Assembly (NCBI RefSeq): GCF_016757735.1 | Contig: NZ_CP068439.1 | Span: 992,001 to 1,056,000 of the forward strand | DNA: 64,000 nt | Direction of reading: 5' to 3' | Origin: Aequorivita iocasae | Lineage (GTDB): Bacteria > Bacteroidota > Bacteroidia > Flavobacteriales > Flavobacteriaceae | Shown here: one piece after another, positions 1 to 8,678 of the stretch | How positions within the stretch are numbered: position 1 is the first letter of the stretch | Layout of the letters: every line of letters begins with the position of its first letter | Notes under the pieces: model-generated | What the model saw: only the letters and a program-made list of their open reading frames with translations | Databases searched by the model: none | What the model was told of the DNA's origin: nothing | Program-made: the position numbers and the translations under genes

Positions 1-1027
1 GGATCATTCCGTCCAAAATCTCTCTTCTTTCCGAAAAAGGTTTTTGCCGAATATCCTCTCCTTTCCATTCCAACAAGTCGTATGCATTAAGAATTACCGG
101 TGTTTTTTTCAGAAGTGCTTTGGAAATATTTTTTCTTCCAATCCGGGTTTGAAGGGCATTGAAATTGCCAATTTCCCCTTTTCCAAAGGGAAGAATTTCG
201 CCATCTATAACAGTTCCGTTGGGAATGGCTTTCAGAAAATTTTGAAACTCGGGATATTTATCGGTCACCAATTCCTCGCCGCGGGACCACACGAAAACCT
301 CATCGTTTCTAATAATAACCTGACTTCGGATGCCGTCCCATTTATGCTCAAAACTCCAATCTGAAATCGGGCCCAAATCCTCCTGAAAATTGTCCTCAAC
401 CGCATAAGCCAAATAAAACGGATAGGGTTTGCTGAGATAATCTTCATCATTTTGCTCGAGAATCAGCTTTTTATAGGTTGTTTTTTCGGGCGTCCAATCG
501 CCCATTAATTTGTACGCCAAAATATCTTCATCTATTCCCGTAGCTTTTGAAAGTGCGCGGGTCATCAGTTTTTGGCTTACGCCGATTCTAAAACTTCCGG
601 TCAATATTTTGTTGAAAACAAAACGCTCAAAATAATTCAGCGGCAACCAATTGTCGTGCAGATATTTCTTTTTTTCTTCTTCGGGAAGCGTACGCAGTTC
701 AATAATTTCTGAAACAAATTCTGCAAGGGATTTGTCGGAATGTTCTTCCGAAGTGGGCAAAATCAGCGCAATCGTTTCCGCCAAATCACCAACAATGTGA
801 TAGCTTTCCTCAAAAAGCCAAAGCGGAATACCGCTGATTTCCGTAGCCCAAAGTCGGAGAAGCGTTGTATTAACGGGACGTTTTGGCCGACGATGTGAAA
901 GGATGGCGATGGTCCAAAGTTTATCGGCTTCATTTGCATTTTGGAAATACTCCGTTAGCGCGGCTACTTTTTCATTGGTTTTATTGGTGCTGTCGAGTTT
1001 TTTTATGAGTTGGGCAAAGTCTTTCAC
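1..1027 (-). CDS. ATP-dependent DNA ligase (C-terminus beyond window)
   Basis: This enzyme seals nicks in duplex DNA using ATP. About 342 codons are visible and the frame runs open off the left edge. The start is a GTG three bases after the stop of the upstream exonuclease; the nearby ATG is out of frame and closes after five codons. Residues about 1-200 form the helical DNA-binding part. The adenylation motif EHKWDGIR follows, with the catalytic lysine near residue 229, then the conserved DGEIL segment. This matches the bacterial ligase that in Bacteroidota sits beside a metallo-beta-lactamase-fold exonuclease and often a DEXH helicase, as a DNA-damage module. The helicase is not in this window. 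Family assignment is firm; the repair role is from family knowledge. Confidence 0.93.
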   Translation of the reverse strand, partial: MKDFAQLIKKLDSTNKTNEKVAALTEYFQNANEADKLWTIAILSHRRPKRPVNTTLLRLWATEISGIPLWLFEESYHIVGDLAETIALILPTSEEHSDKSLAEFVSEIIELRTLPEEEKKKYLHDNWLPLNYFERFVFNKILTGSFRIGVSQKLMTRALSKATGIDEDILAYKLMGDWTPEKTTYKKLILEQNDEDYLSKPYPFYLAYAVEDNFQEDLGPISDWSFEHKWDGIRSQVIIRNDEVFVWSRGEELVTDKYPEFQNFLKAIPNGTVIDGEILPFGKGEIGNFNALQTRIGRKNISKALLKKTPVILNAYDLLEWKGEDIRQKPFSERREILDGMI

Positions 1028-1030
1028 GGC

Positions 1031-2053
1031 TTAATCTTCATTTTCAATTTTCTTTTCAATTTCGGCGCTTTCTTCCTCGTATTGGGTTTTTTCGGTGCGG
1101 GCGTCGTAACCTAATTCTTCTCGTAAATATTTCGCGAAAATGTCTGTATAACCGTGTGTTGCGATTACTTTTTCGCAACCCGTGGCATCAATCGCCGAAA
1201 GCAAACCTTCCCAATCGGCGTGGTCGCTGAGTACAAATCCGCGGTCAATGGCCCTTCTTCTGCGTGCGCCTCGAAAGGTCATCCACCCGCTGGCGGAAGC
1301 GGTCACAAAAGGTACAAATCTTCTAATCCAAGTACTCCCGTGCGCACTCGGTGGCGCCACTATTATATTTCCTTTTATTTCCTCTTTGGGAGTTTCCCTG
1401 GTAATTAAAGTAGTTTCGGGCAATTCGTAAAATGGTCGCACCACTTCGGTCATATTTTCAACTGCACCGTGGGTGTATATTCTTCCGATGGAAGTATCGA
1501 GATTCTTCAGCAAACGCTGGGCTTTTCCCAAACTATAACCAAATAGAATTGATGTTCGGCCTTCACTTTTATTGGTAGCCCACCAATTATTTATATCCTT
1601 AAAAACTTCCGCTTGCGGCTCCCATTTAAAGGCCGGCAAGCCAAAAGTGCATTCCGTGATAAAAGTGTGGCATTTTACGGGTTCATAGATTTCAGCGAGA
1701 CCGTCATCTTCGGTTTTGAAATCGCCCGTAAAGACCCAGACTTCACCTTTATATTCCACACGAACCTGCGACGAGGCAATAATATGGCCGGCTGGATGGA
1801 GCGAAAATTTTACTCCGTTAATGGTGAAAGATTCGTTCCATTCCTTCCCGGTAACTGCAATATCGCCCAACCGATGCTTTATAATGGGAACATTGTTATG
1901 GTGCGTTATGTACTTTTTATGCCCCCCCCGGCTATGGTCTGCGTGGCCGTGGGTAACGATGCATTTATCGACCGGACGCCAAGCGTCAATGTAAACGTTG
2001 GCCTTTTCGCAATAGATTCCTTTCTCATTAAAAGATAAAAGTGGTTCTCTCAT
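1031..2053 (-). CDS. Ligase-associated DNA exonuclease (metallo-beta-lactamase / beta-CASP fold)
   Basis: Predicted metal-dependent nuclease of the family named for its association with ATP-dependent DNA ligase. The zinc-binding motif HGHADH lies at residues 35-40, followed by SRGGHKKY, and GDFKTEDDG and SDHADWEG supply further metal-site positions. I chose the ATG giving the N-terminus MREPLLSF, about 340 aa, because the family normally begins there; an upstream in-frame ATG at 2092 would add 13 residues. The stop is three bases before the ligase GTG, so the two are very likely cotranscribed and translationally coupled. A run of eight G in the coding strand (positions 1922-1929) encodes the Gly-Gly just after the zinc motif. 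The function is inferred from the family. Confidence 0.92.
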   Translation of the reverse strand: MREPLLSFNEKGIYCEKANVYIDAWRPVDKCIVTHGHADHSRGGHKKYITHHNNVPIIKHRLGDIAVTGKEWNESFTINGVKFSLHPAGHIIASSQVRVEYKGEVWVFTGDFKTEDDGLAEIYEPVKCHTFITECTFGLPAFKWEPQAEVFKDINNWWATNKSEGRTSILFGYSLGKAQRLLKNLDTSIGRIYTHGAVENMTEVVRPFYELPETTLITRETPKEEIKGNIIVAPPSAHGSTWIRRFVPFVTASASGWMTFRGARRRRAIDRGFVLSDHADWEGLLSAIDATGCEKVIATHGYTDIFAKYLREELGYDARTEKTQYEEESAEIEKKIENED

Positions 2054-2189
2054 ATTTTTAAGTAGTGCTTTAAAAATACTGAAAGCTTGCATTGCTTCAT
2101 TTATAATTAAGAAAAGTTTAGGGTGAACTGCTTAAAAGAGTAGTAGAAAAAACATGAACATAATACTTCGCTTTGCCCGCAATTCGTTT

Positions 2190-2197
2190 TATATTTG
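2190..2197 (+). promoter_or_regulatory. Bacteroidota -7 box upstream of the TerB-like gene
   Basis: TATATTTG matches the TAnnTTTG -7 consensus of the Bacteroidota housekeeping sigma factor and leaves a leader of about 12-15 nt before the ATG at 2215. No well-spaced -33 TTG is evident, so this is a partial match. Confidence 0.5.
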
Positions 2198-2214
2198 CAC
2201 AATAAAATCAAATT

Positions 2215-2643
2215 ATGTCATTTACAGATCTTTTTGAAAGTGGGGAACATTCCCGAAATTTAGGGCATTTTGCTTCTATTGCAAATATTGCTTCAGTTGA
2301 TGGTGAAATTAATTCCGAAGAGGAAAAAATGTTGAAGCGTTTCGCGCGCAAGTTGGATATTGAACAAGAAGAATATGAAGCAGTGCTTAAAAATCCTTCA
2401 AAATACCCGATCAATCCACCTAATGATGCGGAAAGGCGGTTAGAGCGTATCCACGATTTGTTTGAAATGATTTTTGCCGATCATGAAATTGATGACCACG
2501 AACGTTTTTTAATTGAAAAGTACGCCATTGGCCTTGGCTATTCTGCTGAAATTGCGCAAGATTTAATTAAAAGATCAATTGCAATATACAGTGGTGGTTT
2601 AAGCCTTGAGGATTACCGTTATTTACTTAATAGAAAAGATTAA
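2215..2643 (+). CDS. TerB-like (tellurite resistance B family) protein
   Basis: A soluble, all-helical protein of 142 aa. Residues about 15-125 resemble the TerB fold: two acidic metal-loop-like segments are visible, SVDGEINSEEE near residues 28-38 and ADHEIDDHE near 90-98, each followed by a helix. In other bacteria TerB-type domains accompany tellurite resistance or stress systems, but here no other ter genes are near, so a tellurite role cannot be inferred. The gene stands alone, with its own promoter box upstream and a terminator shared with the convergent fbp gene downstream. Confidence 0.75.
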   Translation: MSFTDLFESGEHSRNLGHFASIANIASVDGEINSEEEKMLKRFARKLDIEQEEYEAVLKNPSKYPINPPNDAERRLERIHDLFEMIFADHEIDDHERFLIEKYAIGLGYSAEIAQDLIKRSIAIYSGGLSLEDYRYLLNRKD

Positions 2644-2660
2644 TTCTTTTTTACGAACTT

Positions 2661-2690
2661 AGAAACCCGTGGTGAAAGCTTCGGGTTTTT
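2661..2690. terminator. Hairpin between the convergent TerB-like gene and fbp
   Basis: AAACCCG at 2663-2669 pairs with CGGGTTT at 2682-2688 and a T-rich run follows on the + strand. It lies directly behind the TerB-like stop and ends where the fbp stop codon begins. It is best as a + strand terminator; a minus-strand function is weaker. Confidence 0.7.
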
Positions 2691-3697
2691 TATTTTGCAT
2701 TTTTCATAAATTCTTCAGCCTTTTCCACCATTTTTTTGCTTCCCGTGAAAAAGGGCACGCGTTGGTGCAGTGTTGTAGGCTGAATATCAAGAATTCTTTC
2801 AAAACCATTGCTGGCCTTACCTCCCGCCTGTTCGGCAATCATCGCCATTGGGTTGCATTCATACAATAGCCGCAGTTTTCCGTTTGGATCTTTGGACGTA
2901 TTGGGATAAATATAGATGCCGCCCTTAATCATATTTCGATGAAAATCTGAAACCAACGATCCTATATAACGAGAAGTGTACGGACGGTCTTCCTCTTCCT
3001 TTTGGCAATATTTTATATAATCCTTTACGCCTTGGGGAAAATGGACGTAATTCCCTTCGTTAACCGAATAAATATTTCCGTTTTCCGGAAATTTCATATT
3101 TGGGTGGGAAAGATAATACGTACCTATCGCAGGGTTCAGTGTAAAGCCATTTACGCCGTGTCCGGTTGTATAAACAATCATGGTTGAGGTACCGTAAACA
3201 ATATAACCCGCAGCTACTTGATTGCTTCCGGGCTGAAGAAAATCCTCAATGGTAACGGGTGTTCCCTCGGGTGTGATTCTTCTATAAATTGAAAAAATAG
3301 TTCCCACGGAAACGTTTACGTCAATGTTTGAGGAACCGTCCAGTGGGTCCATCAACACCACATATTTATTATCGTTTTTTTCGTTCCGTCCTTTAATAGT
3401 TATAAAGTGGTCTTCCTCCTCACTGGCAATTCCACAGACAATCTCACGGTTGGTGAGCGTATTTATAAAAACTTCATTCGCAAAAACATCTAGCTTTTGC
3501 TGGTCTTCGCCCTGTACGTTCGTATCGCCAGCGGCACCCAAAATATCTACTAAACCGGCTTTGTTTACCTTGTGATTTACAACTTTTGCTGCTAAACGGA
3601 TTGAATTTATTAATCGGGAAAGTTCGCCAGAAGAGTATTTGAATTCGCTTTGGTTTTCAATTATAAACTCGCCAAGCGATTGATTTATTTTTGCCAT
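2690..3697 (-). CDS. fbp: Class 1 fructose-1,6-bisphosphatase
   Basis: Hydrolyses fructose 1,6-bisphosphate to fructose 6-phosphate in gluconeogenesis (cytosol, Mg-dependent). The metal/substrate signature [12 protein letters not shown] sits in the middle of the protein, and the C-terminal sugar-phosphate site contains [13 protein letters not shown]. The ATG at 3697 gives [11 protein letters not shown] and 335 aa, the usual family length; a longer frame from a TTG at 3727 is rejected because it would overlap the likely -7 promoter box. It is transcribed divergently from the acetyltransferase gene, and the two share a short inverted repeat. Confidence 0.97.
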   Translation of the reverse strand: MAKINQSLGEFIIENQSEFKYSSGELSRLINSIRLAAKVVNHKVNKAGLVDILGAAGDTNVQGEDQQKLDVFANEVFINTLTNREIVCGIASEEEDHFITIKGRNEKNDNKYVVLMDPLDGSSNIDVNVSVGTIFSIYRRITPEGTPVTIEDFLQPGSNQVAAGYIVYGTSTMIVYTTGHGVNGFTLNPAIGTYYLSHPNMKFPENGNIYSVNEGNYVHFPQGVKDYIKYCQKEEEDRPYTSRYIGSLVSDFHRNMIKGGIYIYPNTSKDPNGKLRLLYECNPMAMIAEQAGGKASNGFERILDIQPTTLHQRVPFFTGSKKMVEKAEEFMKNAK

Positions 3698-3723
3698 GGG
3701 GTTGAAGATATCCTGAATTTGAA

Positions 3724-3763
3724 GCAAATATCGGGATTTTTAAGAAATTGAACCGATATTTGC
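3724..3763. promoter_or_regulatory. Inverted repeat carrying divergent promoter boxes, fbp / GNAT
   Basis: GCAAATATCGG at 3724-3734 is repeated as its exact reverse complement at 3753-3763, with 18 bases between. Each arm reads outward as GATATTTG, one base off the TAnnTTTG -7 consensus, one facing fbp and one facing the acetyltransferase gene. The symmetry may simply reflect back-to-back promoters, or be an operator; the sequence alone does not decide. Confidence 0.5.
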
Positions 3764-3783
3764 AAGGCTAATTAATTTTTGAA

Positions 3784-4257
3784 ATGATGAAAGTAAGAGA
3801 AGCCGTAAAAGAAGACATGCCACAAGTATTGGAACTCATAAAAGAGCTTGCTATTTTTGAGAAGGAACCCGATGCAGTTGAAATTTCAGTGGCAGATTTG
3901 GAACGCGAAGGTTTTGGCGAAAACCCGCTTTTTACTTGCTTTGTTGCAGAATTTGATGATGAAATTGTTGGCGCGGCCTTGGTATATTTCCGCTTTTCAA
4001 CTTGGAAAGGCAGGACGCTCCATTTGGAAGATTTAATTGTAAAAGAAGCCCAGCGCGGCAAGGGAATAGGTGAGGCACTCTACAAACAAGTGATGCGGTT
4101 TGCTTATGATCGCGGCCTAAAACGCGTAGCATGGGATGTTTTGGATTGGAACAAAGGCGCAATACGTTTTTATGAACGAAGCGGCGCCCATATCGTGAAA
4201 GATTGGCGCGTGGTACATATGGATGAAAAGGGCCTGAAAAATTATATAAATTCATAA
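3784..4257 (+). CDS. GNAT family N-acetyltransferase, diamine-acetyltransferase-like
   Basis: A 157 aa single-domain GNAT enzyme expected to transfer an acetyl group from acetyl-CoA to an amine. The acetyl-CoA pyrophosphate loop is AQRGKGIGEAL near residues 87-97, and the C-terminal NKGAIRFYERSGA is typical of the spermidine/spermine (diamine) acetyltransferase branch. The actual substrate cannot be read from sequence. Two adjacent ATG codons begin the frame. It is followed 12 bases downstream by the aspartate kinase gene, so the two are probably cotranscribed. Confidence 0.85.
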   Translation: MMKVREAVKEDMPQVLELIKELAIFEKEPDAVEISVADLEREGFGENPLFTCFVAEFDDEIVGAALVYFRFSTWKGRTLHLEDLIVKEAQRGKGIGEALYKQVMRFAYDRGLKRVAWDVLDWNKGAIRFYERSGAHIVKDWRVVHMDEKGLKNYINS

Positions 4258-4269
4258 AATAAATTCTGG

Positions 4270-5526
4270 ATGAAAATCTTCAAATTTGGTGGTGCGTCCA
4301 CTAAAGATGCCGATAGCGTAAAAAATGTAGTTTCGGTAATTTCCCAAACGGGAGAGAAAAATTTGGTGATCGTGGTTTCCGCCATGGGCAAGACAACCAA
4401 TGCTTTGGAAGAGGTAATAAAGGAGTACTTTTCGGAATCTGGCGATGTAAAAAATGCTTTACGGACTGTTTACGACTTTCATCACGAAATTTTGAACGGG
4501 CTGTTTTCTTCTACTTCACACCCTGCTTTTGTTGATTTGGACAAAACTTTTAAAGAACTGAAGCGCTTTTTGGAAACCAACAAATCCAAAAACCATGCTT
4601 TTGTTTACGACCAAGTTGTTTCCTTCGGAGAACTGATTTCTTCAAAAATAGTTTCAGCATACTTTTCCGAAAACGGAATACACACTACGTGGCTCGATGT
4701 GCGCCAGTGCATAAAAACTGATGCAAATTACCGCGATGCGAACGTTGATTGGGAGAAAACCCAAGAGAATATTTCTGAAAAAGTCAGCAAAACAGGAATT
4801 ACCCTAACACAGGGTTTTTTGGGTTCGGAAACCTCGAATAACTTTACCACGACGCTTGGCAGGGAAGGTAGTGATTACACCGCGGCAATTTTTGCCTATT
4901 GTTTGAATGCTGAAAGTGTAACTATTTGGAAAGACGTGCCCGGCGTTTTAAATGCTGACCCCCGTTATTTTTCGGAAACTATGCTGCTAAATCACATTAG
5001 TTATCGAGAAGCAATTGAGCTTGCTTTTTACGGCGCCTCGGTAATTCACCCCAAAACACTTCAACCATTGCAGCAAAAGGAAATTCCGCTTTTTGTGAAA
5101 TCATTTTTAAACCCAACTGCTCCCGGAACCTGCGTGGGTAAAGGCGTAACGCTCGACCCACAAACTTCATGTTTTATTCTAAAAAAGGATTTGGTGCTCA
5201 TTTCACTTTCTTCATTGGACTTTTCTTTTATGATGGAAGACAACATCGGCGACGTTTTTAAATGGCTTCACAAGCACAAAATGAAGGTTGAAATGATACA
5301 GAATTCGGCCATCAGTTTTTCGGTGTGTGTGAACGACAAATTCAACAATTTGGAGGCATTGTTGGCTAAGCTTCGCGAAAAATTCAGTGTGAAATGGAAC
5401 GAAAATGTAACGCTATACACCATTCGCCATTTTAACCCCACTGAAGTAAAAGCACTTGCGGAAAATAAAAATGTGCTTTTGAAGCAGGAAAGCAAGGAGA
5501 CGGTGCAGTTGGTTATTAAGGAATAG
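4270..5526 (+). CDS. lysC: Aspartate kinase (monofunctional)
   Basis: Phosphorylates L-aspartate at the head of the lysine/threonine/methionine/diaminopimelate pathway. The N-terminus MKIFKFGGAS is the nucleotide-binding start of the amino-acid kinase fold, and TLGREGSDYTA plus VTIWKDVPGVLNADPR are the conserved aspartokinase signatures near residues 195-240. The last 120 residues correspond to the regulatory ACT region but are divergent. At 418 aa it is a monofunctional enzyme with no homoserine dehydrogenase fused. The symbol lysC is a general name; flavobacteria often carry more than one aspartokinase and the isozyme class is not determined. Confidence 0.9.
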   Translation: MKIFKFGGASTKDADSVKNVVSVISQTGEKNLVIVVSAMGKTTNALEEVIKEYFSESGDVKNALRTVYDFHHEILNGLFSSTSHPAFVDLDKTFKELKRFLETNKSKNHAFVYDQVVSFGELISSKIVSAYFSENGIHTTWLDVRQCIKTDANYRDANVDWEKTQENISEKVSKTGITLTQGFLGSETSNNFTTTLGREGSDYTAAIFAYCLNAESVTIWKDVPGVLNADPRYFSETMLLNHISYREAIELAFYGASVIHPKTLQPLQQKEIPLFVKSFLNPTAPGTCVGKGVTLDPQTSCFILKKDLVLISLSSLDFSFMMEDNIGDVFKWLHKHKMKVEMIQNSAISFSVCVNDKFNNLEALLAKLREKFSVKWNENVTLYTIRHFNPTEVKALAENKNVLLKQESKETVQLVIKE

Positions 5527-5542
5527 TATCGTTTGCATTCGT

Positions 5543-5550
5543 TATATTTG
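5543..5550 (+). promoter_or_regulatory. -7 box upstream of the bifunctional acyltransferase gene
   Basis: TATATTTG, an exact TAnnTTTG match, lies between the lysC stop and the ATG at 5577 and would give a leader of about 20 nt. No -33 element with good spacing was found, so the downstream gene may have an internal promoter or be read through from lysC. Confidence 0.45.
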
Positions 5551-5576
5551 TTGAACACAAACAACCAAAACATTTC

Positions 5577-7427
5577 ATGGGATTAGTCAATGCTAAGGAA
5601 GTTGCAAAAGCAATAAACGTCGATAAATTTGGCTTTCTGGGCACGTTTATGGGCTGGTCATTGATGAAAGTTTTAAACATTACCACCCTCAACAAAATTT
5701 ACGACAAAAACAAGCATCTACACGATCTAGAATTCATCAATGCGTTGATTGAAGAATTTGAAATAAAGTTTGAAATACCGGAGGAAGACCTACGAAGAAT
5801 ACCAAAAACAGGGGCTTTCATAACTATTTCCAACCATCCCTTGGGAGGCATAGACGGTATATTGCTACTAAAATTATTGTTAGAGCATCGTCCCGATTTC
5901 AAAATTGTCGCCAATTTTCTTTTGCACAGAATTGAACCACTGAAACCTTACGTAATGCCCGTAAATCCTTTTGAGGACAGAAAGGATGTAAAATCGAGTA
6001 TCATCGGTTTTAAATCTGCGCTGAAACATTTACAGGAAGGCCATCCATTGGGAATTTTTCCCGCAGGAGAGGTTTCAACCTACCGGGACGGAAAATTATT
6101 GGTTGATAAGCCTTGGGAAGAAGCTGCAATGAAGTTGGTAAAAAAAGCCGAGGTGCCCGTGGTGCCTATCTATTTTCACGCTAAGAACAGCAAGCTTTTC
6201 TATCGCTTGGCCAAAATGAGCGATACGCTTCGCACTGCCAAGTTGCCTTCGGAATTGCTCACGCAAAAAGAACGGTTGATAAAAGTACGGATTGGCAACG
6301 CCATTTCTGTGGAAGACCAAAAAGAACACGAGTCGTTGCCCATTTTTACTGAATTTCTTCGGAAGAAAACTTATATGCTTTCCAATGCTTTTCAGAAGAA
6401 AAAGTTACTGGACAACATCCCGAAAACGCTGAAATTCCCGAAACCGCCAAAGAAGATCGCTGGACCCATTCCATTAAAAGCCATGGAAGCGGAAATAGAA
6501 AAATTGCGCGAAAACGATAAGCGACTGCTTGTAAGCAAAAATTATGAAGTGTTTTTGGCTGAGGCAAATTCAGTTCCGTACATTTTGCAGGAAATAGGGA
6601 GGCTACGCGAAATCACCTTCCGCGAAGTGGGCGAAGGCACGAACAACAGCACCGACCTGGATAAATTTGACAGCTACTACCACCACATGTTTTTGTGGGA
6701 TAACGATGCACGAAAAATGGCGGGAGCTTATAGAATGGGGCTTGGTTCAGAGATTTTTCCACGTTTTGGGATAGACGGTTTCTATCTTCAAGATCTCTTT
6801 CGTTTCGAGCCCGAACTGTATGAAATGATGAGCAAATCTATCGAGATGGGTCGCGCTTTCATCATAAAGGAATACCAACTGCGCCCTATGCCGCTTTTCC
6901 TTCTTTGGAAAGGAATTGTACACACCACGCTTCGCTATCCCGAACACCGTTATTTAATTGGCGGGGTGAGTATTAGCAACAAGTTTTCGGAATTCTCCAA
7001 AAGTTTGATGATTGAGTTTATGAAATCGAATTATTACGATCCGTATGTGGCTCAGTACATCAATCCGAAAAAAGAATACAAAGTAAAATTGAAGGATGCG
7101 GACAAGGATTTTATCTTTGACGAGAGCGAGGCAGACCTCAATAAATTCGATAAAATAATTGACGAAGTGGAGCCGGGAAGCCTTCGGTTGCCGGTGCTCA
7201 TAAAAAAGTACATCAAACAAAATGCTAAGGTGGTAGCTTTCAATGTTGATCCACTTTTTAACAATGCGGTGGATGGTTTAATGTACATCCGCATTGCAGA
7301 TTTGCCCGAAAGTACGGTAAAGCCTGTGATGGAAGAATTTCAGGCAGAGCTTGAAAAGAAATATTCCGATAAAAATGGTGATAGTGCCGATACGGAAACT
7401 TCAAATGAAAAAGTAAATCCTGATTAA
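5577..7427 (+). CDS. Fused PlsC-type/GNAT-type acyltransferase (OlsF-like aminolipid synthesis)
   Basis: A 616 aa two-domain protein. Residues about 60-260 form a 1-acylglycerol-phosphate acyltransferase (PlsC) domain with the HxxxxD-like motif NHPLGGIDG near 83 and FPAGEVST near 162. Residues about 320-480 resemble the hemolysin/OlsB-type GNAT acyltransferase, with MAGAYRMGLG, FYLQDLFRF and SIEMGRAF. This order matches the bifunctional OlsF type, which N-acylates and then O-acylates an amino acid to make ornithine or related aminolipids. The head-group amino acid (ornithine, glycine, or a sulfonated amino acid) cannot be predicted. A hydrophilic tail rich in D, E and S ends the protein. Membrane-associated action is expected. 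Confidence 0.85.
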   Translation: MGLVNAKEVAKAINVDKFGFLGTFMGWSLMKVLNITTLNKIYDKNKHLHDLEFINALIEEFEIKFEIPEEDLRRIPKTGAFITISNHPLGGIDGILLLKLLLEHRPDFKIVANFLLHRIEPLKPYVMPVNPFEDRKDVKSSIIGFKSALKHLQEGHPLGIFPAGEVSTYRDGKLLVDKPWEEAAMKLVKKAEVPVVPIYFHAKNSKLFYRLAKMSDTLRTAKLPSELLTQKERLIKVRIGNAISVEDQKEHESLPIFTEFLRKKTYMLSNAFQKKKLLDNIPKTLKFPKPPKKIAGPIPLKAMEAEIEKLRENDKRLLVSKNYEVFLAEANSVPYILQEIGRLREITFREVGEGTNNSTDLDKFDSYYHHMFLWDNDARKMAGAYRMGLGSEIFPRFGIDGFYLQDLFRFEPELYEMMSKSIEMGRAFIIKEYQLRPMPLFLLWKGIVHTTLRYPEHRYLIGGVSISNKFSEFSKSLMIEFMKSNYYDPYVAQYINPKKEYKVKLKDADKDFIFDESEADLNKFDKIIDEVEPGSLRLPVLIKKYIKQNAKVVAFNVDPLFNNAVDGLMYIRIADLPESTVKPVMEEFQAELEKKYSDKNGDSADTETSNEKVNPD

Positions 7428-7449
7428 TTTATTTTAAAATTTGTTCGAT

Positions 7450-8199
7450 ATGGCTGCAAAAACTATTGATGAAGTTATAGCACGGTTGGACAATATTATT
7501 GACGCCGAATGTGCCAAAAATTCCTGTATGGCATATTTCCCCATACTTTACAGAGAAGTTACTGTTCGCATAAAAGAGGGTATTCTCAACAATGAATTCG
7601 AAAACAATCCACGCATGGAAAAGCTGGATGTGCTCTTCGCGAACAGATATATTGAGGCTTACGAATGTTTAGGCAAAAATCAACCTTTTACTAAAAGTTG
7701 GAAAAAAGCCTTTGAAGTTGCAAAAAAGGGAAATTTGTTGATTATGCAGCATCTGCTTTTGGGCATCAATGCACACATCAATTTAGACCTCGGGATTGCC
7801 GTGGCTGAAACCGTTGGCGATGATGGCGAGTTGATGGATTTTGAAAATGACTTCAATAAAATCAATGAAATTCTTGGTTCAATGATTGCAAATGTGGAAT
7901 CGAAGATAATTACTGTTTCGCCTTTATTTGGATTATTGGATAAATTTGGAAAAGGCCGCGAGGATAAATTGGTAAATTTCAGTATAAACGTAGCTCGCGA
8001 TGGAGCCTGGCTTTTCGCCAACCAGTATCATTTTTCGCACAACAAAGACGAAGAACTAAAAACACGTGATACTATAATTGCAACGCTTGCCGACAAATTG
8101 ATCCATCAAAAAAGTTGGGTTTTAAAATATTTGGTAAAAACCATTTATTTCTTTGAAAAGAAAGATGTTCCGCAGATAGTGTTGGTACTTAAGCAATAG
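7450..8199 (+). CDS. DUF5995 family protein
   Basis: A soluble, largely helical protein of 249 aa. The segment LLLGINAHINLDLGIAVAET, with its conserved His/Asn/Asp residues, is characteristic of DUF5995, which has no established function. The ATG at 7450 (MAAKTID) is preferred; a TTG three codons upstream is possible. It starts 22 bases after the acyltransferase stop and is probably read from the same transcript. I infer no function. Confidence 0.75.
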   Translation: MAAKTIDEVIARLDNIIDAECAKNSCMAYFPILYREVTVRIKEGILNNEFENNPRMEKLDVLFANRYIEAYECLGKNQPFTKSWKKAFEVAKKGNLLIMQHLLLGINAHINLDLGIAVAETVGDDGELMDFENDFNKINEILGSMIANVESKIITVSPLFGLLDKFGKGREDKLVNFSINVARDGAWLFANQYHFSHNKDEELKTRDTIIATLADKLIHQKSWVLKYLVKTIYFFEKKDVPQIVLVLKQ

Positions 8200-8227
8200 T
8201 TGAAGTGTTTACAAAACACCCATACAA

Positions 8228-8659
8228 TTAATCTACATTGCATTGAATTTTCGCAACCTCTGTATCTAAACCAGAGTTGGGATTATCTCCCGTTATAATA
8301 GCTTTATCGTCTTTAAGAACTATCGTTATTTCAGCTGTTTCTTCAATACCTTCTTGCATATACCGATAGGTAGCGGTGATGGTTTTATTTTCTATAGTTC
8401 CTTCCAATGTTCCATGACGTTGATCTTTTAATGCAGGTAGCCAATTGTAATTCCCCGTGACCGAATCTCCTTTTATGTGAAGATCAAGATTGAGAACATC
8501 AATATTTTCGGTACTATCTGGAAAGGAATATTCATTTCTGAAGCACAACTCCTCGGTAGCCACAGTTTCTTCATTTTCTGAAGATATTTCTTCACTTTTT
8601 GGGTTTTTGCAACTTATGCAAAGTAAAAGTGAGGCAAGGATGGCAAGGGTGATTTTCAT
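8228..8659 (-). CDS. Small lipoprotein of unknown function
   Basis: A 143 aa predicted lipoprotein. The hydrophobic signal segment ends in the lipobox LCISC with the acylated cysteine near residue 17, followed by a Ser/Glu-rich linker. The rest looks beta-rich (HGTLEGTIENKTITATY and similar alternating patterns), as in small beta-barrel or beta-sandwich lipoproteins. It is convergent with the DUF5995 gene. The spacer contains only a weak 6-bp stem (8205-8219) without a T run. No family was recognised. Confidence 0.8.
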   Translation of the reverse strand: MKITLAILASLLLCISCKNPKSEEISSENEETVATEELCFRNEYSFPDSTENIDVLNLDLHIKGDSVTGNYNWLPALKDQRHGTLEGTIENKTITATYRYMQEGIEETAEITIVLKDDKAIITGDNPNSGLDTEVAKIQCNVD

Positions 8660-8678
8660 AGCTTTATTTTTTTAAATT

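Noticed and set aside
1154-2038. Several open frames on the + strand opposite the exonuclease gene
   Set aside because: They mirror the strong minus-strand coding frame, lack family features and overlap one another.
8205-8219. GTGTTT/AAACAC inverted repeat behind DUF5995
   Set aside because: Only six base pairs and no T run; too weak to call a terminator.
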